Positions 41,686 to 48,594 of a DNA stretch of 64,000 nt are shown piece by piece. Below the pieces are notes generated by a model. The model searched no databases. It was not told the origin of the DNA and worked only from the letters and a program-made list of their open reading frames with translations. The DNA comes from UBA9732 sp045116915 (GTDB lineage: Bacteria; Spirochaetota; Spirochaetia; Sphaerochaetales; Sphaerochaetaceae). The stretch lies in contig JBGUMQ010000046.1 in the NCBI GenBank assembly GCA_045116915.1, forward strand, positions 26,287 through 90,286, read 5' to 3'. Position numbers and translations under genes: made by a program. How positions within the stretch are numbered: position 1 is the stretch's first letter; each line of letters begins with the position of its first letter.

Positions 41686-41713
41686 TTGTGTTCCGGCATT
41701 TTGGCTGTATAAT
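41686..41713 (+). promoter_or_regulatory. Promoter of the second sugar ABC operon
   Basis: TTGTGT (41686-41691), a 16-base spacer and a perfect TATAAT (41708-41713). The leader of about 55 bases carries a GC hairpin before the ribosome site. Confidence 0.65.
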
Positions 41714-41731
41714 TGTAATGCTAAGGTAGCA

Positions 41732-41750
41732 GAGGGGGTTTTTCCCCCTC
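41732..41750 (+). other. Leader hairpin before the sugar-binding protein gene
   Basis: GAGGGGG, a loop of five T and CCCCCTC form a perfect seven-base stem 11 bases upstream of the AAAGGAGA ribosome site. It may stabilise the message or act in control. Confidence 0.7.
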
Positions 41751-41773
41751 TTCACGCTAGAAAGGAGAAAAGT

Positions 41774-43084
41774 ATGAAGAAAGTATTTATTGCAATGCTT
41801 TTGGTTCTTGCTCTGATCGCTCCGATCTTCGCACAGGGCGGCACAGAGGCCAAGAAGGCGACATTCGACAAGGATGCTCCTGTCAAGATCACATTCTGGA
41901 CACATGAGGATGCGGCAAGACAGAAGCTCGAGGATGCATGGCTCGACGAGTTCAGAGCCGCCCATCCGAATGTGACCATCGAGGTCTCACGTTTCGGTGC
42001 CGAGAAGCTCCGTGAGAACATCCCCACCGCTTATGCGGCAGGCAGCGGCCCGACAGTCTGGAACCTCCCGATCGAGAACGCACACGAGCTGATCGAGAAC
42101 GGACTCTGCGCACCTGTCGACTATGAGACGGTCGGATTCAAGGATGCCGCAGACATGAAGGCCAACTATGCAGAAGGCATGATCGACGGTGTCTACATGG
42201 ACGGCGATTACTATGGTCTTCCCCTCGAGCTGACCAACTGGTGTATCTTCGTCAACAAGAAGGTCTTCCGCGATGCAGGTCTCGATCCCGAGAAAGATTA
42301 CCCCAAGACATGGGAGGACATGGTCGAGGTTTCCAAGAAGATCGTTCTCAGAGACGGCGACATCATCACCAGAAGAGGTTTCGACTTCAGATATTCATAT
42401 TCGCTCACATACTTCGTCCCGATGGTCGAGCAGCTCGGCGGTTCTCTCTCTGAGAAGGACGGATGTGTCAACGAGGCGGCATGGATCGAGGCTCTGACAT
42501 TCATGCAGCAGTGGGGCCCGGCAGGTGAGAACCTCGGTAACCCGACCCTCACAGCACCCAGAAAGCTCTTCAACAAGGCCAACGGCGATATCGCGATGTG
42601 CAACACAGGTCTCTATCAGGAGTCCAGAATCCTTTCCGAGAACCCGGACTTCTACAACAGCGGAGACTGGATGGTTGTCGGATATCCTGTTTTCGAGAAT
42701 GCAGTCAAGAACGTCGCAGGTTGCTACTACGGACACTTCTACCATGTCAACTCCGAGGCCTCCGAGGCCGAGCAGTACTGGGGATGGGAGCTGATCAAGT
42801 ACTTCCTGCTCACACCGGGCCATGCTGAGCTCTACCTCACACAGGTCGGTCTGATCCAGCCGCTCACATCTCTCCTCGAGGGCGATGTCTATGCAAGCAT
42901 GCCCTATGCAGAGGTCTTCAAGGCCGACTTCGCAAGATCCCACGTCCTGTACTACGGAAAGAACGCTCCTGCAATCCAGACAGCGATCGACACCGCAATC
43001 AAGAACGTCATGATCTCGGGCGTTTCACCTGCAGATGCCTACAAGCAGCTTCAGGCTTCAGTCCTCGAGTATCTCAACGACTGA
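41774..43084 (+). CDS. Extracellular sugar-binding protein (second ABC importer)
   Basis: This 436-residue family 1 binding protein has a signal peptide of about 20 residues (MKKVFIAMLLVLALIAPIFA, then QGGTEAKK) and no lipobox cysteine. Fold landmarks include VKITFWTHEDAARQKLEDAW, ENIPTAYAAGSGPTVWNLP, the hinge region YYGLPLELTNWCIFVNKKVFRDAGL and DIAMCNTGLYQES. A strong AAAGGAGA site precedes the ATG. It is first in an operon with two permeases and is separated from them by a hairpin, the usual way to make more binding protein than permease. The substrate is unknown. Confidence 0.92.
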   Translation: MKKVFIAMLLVLALIAPIFAQGGTEAKKATFDKDAPVKITFWTHEDAARQKLEDAWLDEFRAAHPNVTIEVSRFGAEKLRENIPTAYAAGSGPTVWNLPIENAHELIENGLCAPVDYETVGFKDAADMKANYAEGMIDGVYMDGDYYGLPLELTNWCIFVNKKVFRDAGLDPEKDYPKTWEDMVEVSKKIVLRDGDIITRRGFDFRYSYSLTYFVPMVEQLGGSLSEKDGCVNEAAWIEALTFMQQWGPAGENLGNPTLTAPRKLFNKANGDIAMCNTGLYQESRILSENPDFYNSGDWMVVGYPVFENAVKNVAGCYYGHFYHVNSEASEAEQYWGWELIKYFLLTPGHAELYLTQVGLIQPLTSLLEGDVYASMPYAEVFKADFARSHVLYYGKNAPAIQTAIDTAIKNVMISGVSPADAYKQLQASVLEYLND

Positions 43085-43105
43085 GTTCTGATTTGATTTT
43101 AAGAT

Positions 43106-43135
43106 ATCGATGGGCCACTCCGGTGACCCATCGAT
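43106..43135 (+). other. Intercistronic hairpin between binding protein and permease genes
   Basis: ATCGATGGG pairs perfectly with CCCATCGAT, with an inner CAC/GTG helix, and is followed by TTATTG. It probably protects the upstream message or partly terminates transcription, lowering permease expression. Confidence 0.75.
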
Positions 43136-43166
43136 TTATTGTATTCAAGATTTTAAGGACTTTGCC

Positions 43167-44096
43167 ATGAAGACTAAAGTCAAGACCTACAGCATTGAGA
43201 GGAAACAGTCACGCTACGGGTTCATCTTCACCCTGCCGTGTCTTCTCTTCTTTGCCATGTTCAGTTTCTATCCGATCATCAATGCCTTCATCACCAGTAT
43301 GACAAACCGCAGGTCAGTCGGAAGGACTTGGGATTTCACCGGATTTGAAAACTATGTTTATCTGTTCACGAAGAACAACGGAGGTTTCCCCCTCCTGAAT
43401 TCCCTCAAGGCGACGGGACTGTTCACCCTGGGATGCTTCATCCCCATGGTTGTCGTCTCCCTGCTTCTTGCGGTTCTGATCATGCAGCTCAGAAAGCCCG
43501 GACAGAAGAAATTCTTCGAGCTTTCCTACTATATTCCTGCCGTTCTCTCGTCGGTCGTCGCCGCGACCATCTGGAGAATCATGTTCCAGCCCACAGGTCT
43601 GATCAACCAGCTCTCCAACACCGTCATGTTCACGAGCGGCAAGGATTACCAGTGGCTCACGAACGACGGCATGCTGGTCGCTTCCACGATCATAGTCTAT
43701 TTCTGGAAGTACATCGGCTACTTCACCATCCTGTTCATCACAGGACTGGCATCGATCCCGCCAACGATCTATGAGGCGGCCATCGTCGACGGTTCAAGCA
43801 GATGGCACACGTTCTGGAAGATAACCCTTCCTCTGCTGAAGCCCACTGTCATGCTGGTCTCGATCATGGCCATGCTGCAGTGTCTGAAGACGTTCAGCAC
43901 ACAGTACATGTTCGTGTCCGGCGGAACGGCAAGAGAGCCGATCGACGTCATCACGATGAACATCTACTACACCGGTATCAAGTTCGGCTATCTCGGAAGG
44001 GCGAGTGCGATGTCCATCGTCCTGTTCGTCATCATGCTGTTCTTCACCTATTTCCAGTTCGCGACCCAGAAGGGCGGCGACGATGTCGAGTATTGA
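43167..44096 (+). CDS. Sugar ABC transporter permease, MalF-type
   Basis: This 309-residue inner-membrane permease has six helices. The first helix begins YGFIFTLPCLLFFAMFSFYP, typical of UgpA/MalF-like proteins. The EAA loop is PTIYEAAIVDGSSRWHTFWKITLPLLKPT. The C-terminal helix ends FFTYFQFATQKGGDDVEY. The ATG at 43167 is preceded by AAGGAC. It pairs with the MalG-type permease 12 bases downstream. No ATPase gene is in the cluster. Confidence 0.93.
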   Translation: MKTKVKTYSIERKQSRYGFIFTLPCLLFFAMFSFYPIINAFITSMTNRRSVGRTWDFTGFENYVYLFTKNNGGFPLLNSLKATGLFTLGCFIPMVVVSLLLAVLIMQLRKPGQKKFFELSYYIPAVLSSVVAATIWRIMFQPTGLINQLSNTVMFTSGKDYQWLTNDGMLVASTIIVYFWKYIGYFTILFITGLASIPPTIYEAAIVDGSSRWHTFWKITLPLLKPTVMLVSIMAMLQCLKTFSTQYMFVSGGTAREPIDVITMNIYYTGIKFGYLGRASAMSIVLFVIMLFFTYFQFATQKGGDDVEY

Positions 44097-44108
44097 TGGA
44101 GGTGCGGT

Positions 44109-44987
44109 ATGAATAATCAGTTTGTAGGAAAAGTAACCGTAGCCGAAGTCCTCACATACGTCTTCCTTGTGCTTGTGGTGATCTTCACGTTCATCCCCAT
44201 CATCTTCATGTTCTGTTCGGCTTTCATGGATGCCAAGCAGATCCTGTCGATGCCGTTCAAGTGGATTCCCAGCAAGGACTACTTCACGTCGTCCACCCGC
44301 ACGTTCTTCACGAACTTCGTCAAGGCCGTCCGCGGAAACAACAACAACAATATCTTCTTCAGAGCCATGATCAACTCGCTGATCGTCGCAGTCACATGCG
44401 CGGTCACCACCGTCTTCTTCTCGGCTCTCTGCGGATACGGACTCGCCAAGTTCCGCTTCAAGGGCAGGAACTTCGTGTTCATGGCGATCATGTCCACGAT
44501 GATGATCCCCTTCGAGGCGATCATGATCCCGTTGTACATGGTCTCCAAGATGCTCGGAATCATGAACACCCTGCCGGGCCTGATCATCCCGTTCGCGGTA
44601 AGCGCCTTCGGAGTGTTCCAGATGAGGCAGTACCTGCTGACGTTCCCGAGCGAGTACCTCGATGCATCGCGTGTCGACGGTCTGGGAGAGTTCAGCATCT
44701 TCCTGAGGATCGTTCTTCCGAACTCCACGCCGGTCATCGCCACTCTCGGTATCCTGTCGTTCAGGAACCAGTGGGACAACCTGCTCTGGCCGATGCTCTG
44801 CGCCCAGGCTGAGAAGCTCAAGACCCTGCCGATCTACATCTCCGGATTCGCAGAGGAGAAGCAGACGGATGAAGGTGCCCTTATGGCATGTGCCCTCCTG
44901 GCATCCATTCCGATGTTCATCCTGTTCTTCACACTGTCCAAGTACTTCCTTGGCGGTGCCGCGGTCTACGAGTCCAGAAAGGGTTGA
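44109..44987 (+). CDS. Sugar ABC transporter permease, MalG-type
   Basis: This 292-residue inner-membrane permease is the partner of the previous gene. It shows the first helix EVLTYVFLVLVVIFTFIPIIFMF, the ALCGYGLAKFRFKGRNF segment and the EAA loop PSEYLDASRVDGLGEFSIFLRIVLPNSTP. The soluble loop around residues 55-80 (TRTFFTNFVKAVRGNNNNNIFF) is longer than in many relatives. A GGAGG lies before the ATG. A strong terminator follows. Confidence 0.93.
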   Translation: MNNQFVGKVTVAEVLTYVFLVLVVIFTFIPIIFMFCSAFMDAKQILSMPFKWIPSKDYFTSSTRTFFTNFVKAVRGNNNNNIFFRAMINSLIVAVTCAVTTVFFSALCGYGLAKFRFKGRNFVFMAIMSTMMIPFEAIMIPLYMVSKMLGIMNTLPGLIIPFAVSAFGVFQMRQYLLTFPSEYLDASRVDGLGEFSIFLRIVLPNSTPVIATLGILSFRNQWDNLLWPMLCAQAEKLKTLPIYISGFAEEKQTDEGALMACALLASIPMFILFFTLSKYFLGGAAVYESRKG

Positions 44988-45015
44988 TCTTCGGGACAAT
45001 CGAAATCAGCAAAAG

Positions 45016-45045
45016 AAAACCCGCTTCGCAACGAAGCGGGTTTTT
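45016..45045. terminator. Bidirectional terminator
   Basis: The perfect nine-base stem CCCGCTTCG/CGAAGCGGG with a CAA loop is flanked by A4 on the left and T5 on the right. It serves the sugar ABC operon and the convergent ABC-2 operon. Confidence 0.9.
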
Positions 45046-45062
45046 CATTGTCCGGTGAACGG

Positions 45063-45797
45063 TTACTGCCGTTTCATCTGGCGCAGGAACACGAAGACCG
45101 CGAATGCCATTGTCACGATGCCGTATGCCAGAACCCAGATCAGATGAGGGAGCGCAGCACTGAAATCGCCGAGTACAACCGCACGCTCAAGTTCGACCGC
45201 ATGGATGAATGGCAGCGCGTTCGCGAATGTCGTTACGGCCTTTCCAAGCATGCTGATGTCGAACCAGATTCCCGAAAGCCACGCAGACAGGTTTGTCAGC
45301 AGTGCTCCGCAGATGCCTCCGACCTGTTTCTCCGTCATGGCGCTTCCGCAGAGGAGCCCAAGGGCGATGTAGAAGAACGACGGTACAAGGATCATCAGCA
45401 CGGCCCAAATGATGTTCACGCTGAACGGCATGCCCAGGATCAGGGCCAGGACATAACAGATGACCGCCTGTACAAGGCAGAGCGGAATCACAGGCAGAAG
45501 ATAGCCCAGGATGAAGTCGGTTGCCTTCAACGGTGTGGTGTACAGTCTTGTCAGAAGCGAACTGGTCCTGTCCTTGGAGATCAGCTGGGCCGAGAACAGC
45601 GTCATGAACGAAAGCCCGAACACGGTTATGCCTGGAGTCAGGTGGTGCAGCTCGAACATGTCCACGGGAATGTTCGCCTGGATGAGGGAAAGAAGAAGGA
45701 GAAGGATCACGGGGAATCCCAGTCCGAACGCCATGGTGAGGGGATCGCGGAGGATCTCCTTCATCGTCCTGTTCGCGAAAGAAAGCATTCTCCTCAT
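45063..45797 (-). CDS. ABC-2-type transporter permease
   Basis: This 244-residue inner-membrane exporter subunit has about six helices. It shows the ABC-2 pattern of an amphipathic N-terminal segment (FANRTMKEILRDPLTMAFGLGFPV), SKDRTSSLLTRLYTTPLKATDFILGYLLP and a glycine-rich LLCGSAMTEKQVGGICGALLTN. Its ATG overlaps the ATPase stop (ATGA). With the ATPase it likely exports a drug, lipid or peptide. The upstream TetR-type regulator in the same operon suggests drug-responsive expression (inference). Confidence 0.88.
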   Translation of the reverse strand: MRRMLSFANRTMKEILRDPLTMAFGLGFPVILLLLLSLIQANIPVDMFELHHLTPGITVFGLSFMTLFSAQLISKDRTSSLLTRLYTTPLKATDFILGYLLPVIPLCLVQAVICYVLALILGMPFSVNIIWAVLMILVPSFFYIALGLLCGSAMTEKQVGGICGALLTNLSAWLSGIWFDISMLGKAVTTFANALPFIHAVELERAVVLGDFSAALPHLIWVLAYGIVTMAFAVFVFLRQMKRQ

Positions 45798-46525
45798 ACG
45801 GCACCTCCCTTGACCAGCTTGATGAAGGCGTTCTCGAACTTGTCCTCGCCGGTCTTCTCCTTCAGCTCCGCAGCCGTACCGACTGCAAGCAGATGTCCGT
45901 CACGCATGACCCCGATGCGGTCGGAAAGCTCCTCGGCCTCCTCCATGTAATGGGTGGTGAGGATGATCGTCATCCTGCCCTTGAGTTCCCTGATGGTATC
46001 CCAGAGTTCGCTACGGGCGATCACATCGAGTCCCAGAGTGGGCTCGTCCAGGAAAAGGATCTGCGGCTCGCTGATCAGGGCCATGGCGATGCTCAGGCGC
46101 CTCTGCCATCCTCCGGAGAGTTTGGATGCCTTCTTGCCTCTGATCCTGTCCAACTTGAATTCGCCGATCATCTCCTTTGTCTTCTCCTGCGACTTCCGAT
46201 TGTCCATGCCATGGACGCCGCACATCAGCATGAGGTTCTCCTCCACGGAGAGGTTCGGAGCAACAGCGGTCTCCTGTGGGGATACAGCGATGATTTTCTT
46301 CACTTCATCCGCATTTGAGGCTATGCTTTTGCCGTTCAGCAGAGCATCACCCGATGTAGGCTGCGTTATGCAGCAGAGCATCTTTATGGTGGTTGTCTTG
46401 CCCGCTCCGTTCACACCCAGGAGGGCGAACAGCTCACCCTCGCGGATCTCCAGATCAAGGTTGTCCACAGCCCTGATGTCCTTGTAGTCCTTGGTCAGTT
46501 TCCTGATCTCAATGGCGTTCTTCAT
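45794..46525 (-). CDS. ABC transporter ATP-binding protein (DrrA-like)
   Basis: This 243-residue ATPase of the drug-exporter type has Walker A GVNGAGKTTT, the Q-loop CCITQPTSGDALL, the signature LSGGWQRRL, Walker B ILFLDEPTLGLD and the switch TTHYMEEAEELSDRIGVM. The signature has Trp where Gln or Lys is common, and Arg-Arg-Leu follows. It overlaps the TetR gene by 17 bases at its start and the permease gene by four at its end, so all three are coupled. Confidence 0.92.
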   Translation of the reverse strand: MKNAIEIRKLTKDYKDIRAVDNLDLEIREGELFALLGVNGAGKTTTIKMLCCITQPTSGDALLNGKSIASNADEVKKIIAVSPQETAVAPNLSVEENLMLMCGVHGMDNRKSQEKTKEMIGEFKLDRIRGKKASKLSGGWQRRLSIAMALISEPQILFLDEPTLGLDVIARSELWDTIRELKGRMTIILTTHYMEEAEELSDRIGVMRDGHLLAVGTAAELKEKTGEDKFENAFIKLVKGGAV

Positions 46526-47102
46526 TCTCCGCCTCCATCTTGATTTGCCGGGTTCTGAGTATCAGTCCCCGGTATATGTCCGTAAGAGCCTTCGAGGCCT
46601 GCTCCATGTCCCATCTGCAGTAGGATGTCGCCACCATGGCCGCTATGCCGTGGACGAACGTCCACATCTCCAAATGGAACATCCCGGCCTCCTTCTCCGT
46701 GAGATCCAGGGCCTTCATTATGATCGGAAGCACCTCATGGAAGGTACGTTCCTCGGCCGGGGAGACCTCGTCATGCCTGTCGCGCATGAAGAGCAGCTTG
46801 AAGAGATTGCTTTCCTCCATGGCGAAACGTATGTATCCCATGCCGTGCGTCTTGTAGGGCGGATAACACTGACCGCGTTCGAACTCCTTTCTGATGAAAT
46901 CGTTGTAGATGTCCAGACTGCGTTCCACAACACTGCCCATGAGGTCCTTCATGTTCCTGAAATTGGAGAACAGGGGTTGCGTGGAACACCCCAGCACCTT
47001 CGCCACAGCCCTGGCGTTGAGCGCCTCGGGCCCGTTCTCCCTGACGATCTCCATTGAGGCCGTTATGATGTCTTCCTTACGGATCAGAGTTTTTCTCGGC
47101 AT
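46509..47102 (-). CDS. TetR-family transcriptional regulator
   Basis: This 197-residue regulator begins MPRKTLIRKEDIITASMEIVRENGPEALNARAVAKVLGCSTQPLFSNFRNMKDLMGSV, a full TetR DNA-binding domain. The recognition helix is in CSTQPLFSNF. The C-terminal ligand domain is typical in size. It heads the operon with the ABC exporter. No Shine-Dalgarno is present, and the mapped promoter would leave only about nine bases before the ATG. A palindrome over the -10/start region is a good operator for autorepression. The inducing ligand is unknown. Confidence 0.92.
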   Translation of the reverse strand: MPRKTLIRKEDIITASMEIVRENGPEALNARAVAKVLGCSTQPLFSNFRNMKDLMGSVVERSLDIYNDFIRKEFERGQCYPPYKTHGMGYIRFAMEESNLFKLLFMRDRHDEVSPAEERTFHEVLPIIMKALDLTEKEAGMFHLEMWTFVHGIAAMVATSYCRWDMEQASKALTDIYRGLILRTRQIKMEAENEERH

Positions 47103-47105
47103 AAA

Positions 47106-47119
47106 ATAACAGATGTTAT
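47106..47119. promoter_or_regulatory. Palindromic operator candidate for the TetR regulator
   Basis: ATAACA-GA-TGTTAT is a perfect inverted repeat overlapping the -10 box and transcription start of the TetR operon. Binding would block the promoter. Confidence 0.6.
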
Positions 47120-47146
47120 ATTATGCATCCATACGTCATGTGTCAA
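47118..47146 (-). promoter_or_regulatory. Promoter of the TetR-ABC operon
   Basis: On the minus strand a perfect TTGACA (47146-47141), 17 bases, then TAATAT (47123-47118). The expected start is near 47111, about nine bases before the TetR ATG. Confidence 0.8.
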
Positions 47147-47174
47147 TACGTCCGGAGAATCGGCCGGACAATGG

Positions 47175-47204
47175 AAAACCCGCCTCTTTCGAAGCGGGTT
47201 TTTT
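47175..47204. terminator. Terminator between the DUF2442-HTH gene and the TetR operon
   Basis: AAAACCCGC, TC, a short loop, GA and GCGGGTTTTTT form a hairpin with one mismatch and A/T runs on both sides. It ends the minus-strand DUF2442-HTH gene. Its outer arms match the terminator at 45016-45045. Confidence 0.8.
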
Positions 47205-47219
47205 CATATAACAGTATCT

Positions 47220-47732
47220 CTATTTATCTCCATATTCGGGTTCTGACTCTGCGGCCATCAAACCGGAATCCCATGTTTCGTCAGACCGTTCTGAAGACGG
47301 GATGCCATATTCCCTGATCATCGCTTTCCTGGTCACAACCCACTGCTTTCCGTAATTGCAGACATCATTCCCGATTTTGAGCTTTCCATAGGAGATGGCT
47401 TTTCTGAGTGTACTCTCATTCAATCCCCAAAGCTCAGTTGCATCACTGAGCGCCATCAGCCCATCGAACGGAGTGGGAACATATTTGCCGTTATCCCAAA
47501 GCTCATTGCAGGAAAGATCGAAATCATCATTCCATACAATTCCGAAGCCGGAGCCTTCCACATGGACTTTTGCGAAAAGGGAAAAATCAGAGACCAGTTC
47601 TTTGAAAGACGGGAACTTGTCGTACAGTTGCTCCATGTCATAGGTTTTACAGATTCCGTCTTCAAACTGGGCAATCAGGGTATGGCTGTCGACTATCCCG
47701 ATGCTTTTGACCTTGTGAAATGTATATGTCAT
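47220..47732 (-). CDS. DUF2442 protein with C-terminal helix-turn-helix
   Basis: This 170-residue soluble protein carries an N-terminal DUF2442 domain (about 1-85: DSHTLIAQFEDGICKTYDM, NDDFDLSCNELWDNGK). DUF2442 proteins are often partners of DUF4160 proteins in putative toxin-antitoxin pairs. A second domain (about 90-140) reads as a DNA-binding helix-turn-helix: SDATELWGLNESTLRKAISYGKL, then YGKQWVVTRKAMIREYG. No DUF4160 or other toxin gene is adjacent. It stands alone with its own promoter, whose spacer holds a perfect inverted repeat. AT-richer codons than its neighbours suggest transfer. The role is unknown; an orphan antitoxin-like autoregulator is inference. Confidence 0.75.
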   Translation of the reverse strand: MTYTFHKVKSIGIVDSHTLIAQFEDGICKTYDMEQLYDKFPSFKELVSDFSLFAKVHVEGSGFGIVWNDDFDLSCNELWDNGKYVPTPFDGLMALSDATELWGLNESTLRKAISYGKLKIGNDVCNYGKQWVVTRKAMIREYGIPSSERSDETWDSGLMAAESEPEYGDK

Positions 47733-47753
47733 CTTTTACTCCCCCATTGTCAT

Positions 47754-47781
47754 ATGATATCACGCCAACGTGATATTGAAA
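47754..47781 (-). promoter_or_regulatory. Promoter and palindromic operator of the DUF2442-HTH gene
   Basis: On the minus strand TTTCAA (47781-47776), 16 bases, then TATCAT (47759-47754). The spacer is almost filled by a perfect inverted repeat ATATCACG-CCAA-CGTGATAT (47757-47776), an operator position. Confidence 0.65.
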
Positions 47782-47828
47782 AGTGGGAGAGGGTTCTTTT
47801 TCGGTAGTAGTGATTGGTTTTTGATTCC

Positions 47829-48593
47829 TTACGGCTCCTCGGGGAAGCAGTGCATGTGGAGGGCGTCGATGACGCGGAAGCCTTCCGCATGGCCGCGCAG
47901 GCGTCTCATGCCGTAGAAGAAGGAGCGGAGCTTCAGGTACAAGGATACCGACGAAAGGTCTCCGCAACCTTCCGGGAACTGGCTCTTGTTGGTCTTCATG
48001 GCCTGGATCTGCTTATCAAGGTCTTTTTTGGAAGTCCTGACATACCGGTTGGGCCGCGCGGTCATGTACAGGGCAATGGCCTTCACCTGGGCGCTCTCTG
48101 CGCCGTAGCGCTCCATGATCTCCCTGAACGGAGCAAGCTTTGCGACGATCTTGCACTGCTGTCCGATTTGGATATGGTCTATATGGCACTCGTTCGGGAC
48201 ATCGGGGTCGACGGCGAAGATGACATCGGGCTTGAACTCGCCGACGTATCTTGCGATCGCGGTCCGAAGCTCGGTGACGTCGTAGAACCCTCCGTCGCAG
48301 AAATCCAGGAAACGGATGTCGGATGCACCCAGGAGCCTGGCGCTTGCCGTCGCCTCTGCCTTCCTTATGTCCACCAGCTGCTCCGGCGTGGTCCCTTCCG
48401 GGGCGTTCCCCAGTCCGTAGCGGCCGTCAAGACAGATGAGGAAGCCTATCTCCTTGCCCATGGCGGCCAGCCTGGAGACGGTGGCACCGCATCCGATCTC
48501 GATGTCGTCCGGATGCGGACCTATGAAGAGGTATCTGGAGAAGCTCTCCAGCCTGGGGAGGGGAACGGCGGTTTTCAGTACGAATCTGAGCAT
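47829..48593 (-). CDS. PIG-L family deacetylase (LmbE-like)
   Basis: This 254-residue zinc-dependent hydrolase removes acetyl groups from N-acetylglucosamine-type substrates in known relatives. The metal motif is FIGPHPDDIEIGCGAT (His-Pro-Asp-Asp), with the later histidine in NECHIDHIQIG. GNAPEGTTPEQLVDIRKAEATASARLLG is also typical. There is no signal peptide. The start lies one base beyond the stop of the upstream sugar symporter gene, so uptake and deacetylation of an amino-sugar conjugate are plausibly linked (inference). The exact substrate is unknown. Confidence 0.88.
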   Translation of the reverse strand: MLRFVLKTAVPLPRLESFSRYLFIGPHPDDIEIGCGATVSRLAAMGKEIGFLICLDGRYGLGNAPEGTTPEQLVDIRKAEATASARLLGASDIRFLDFCDGGFYDVTELRTAIARYVGEFKPDVIFAVDPDVPNECHIDHIQIGQQCKIVAKLAPFREIMERYGAESAQVKAIALYMTARPNRYVRTSKKDLDKQIQAMKTNKSQFPEGCGDLSSVSLYLKLRSFFYGMRRLRGHAEGFRVIDALHMHCFPEEP

Positions 48594-48594
48594 A

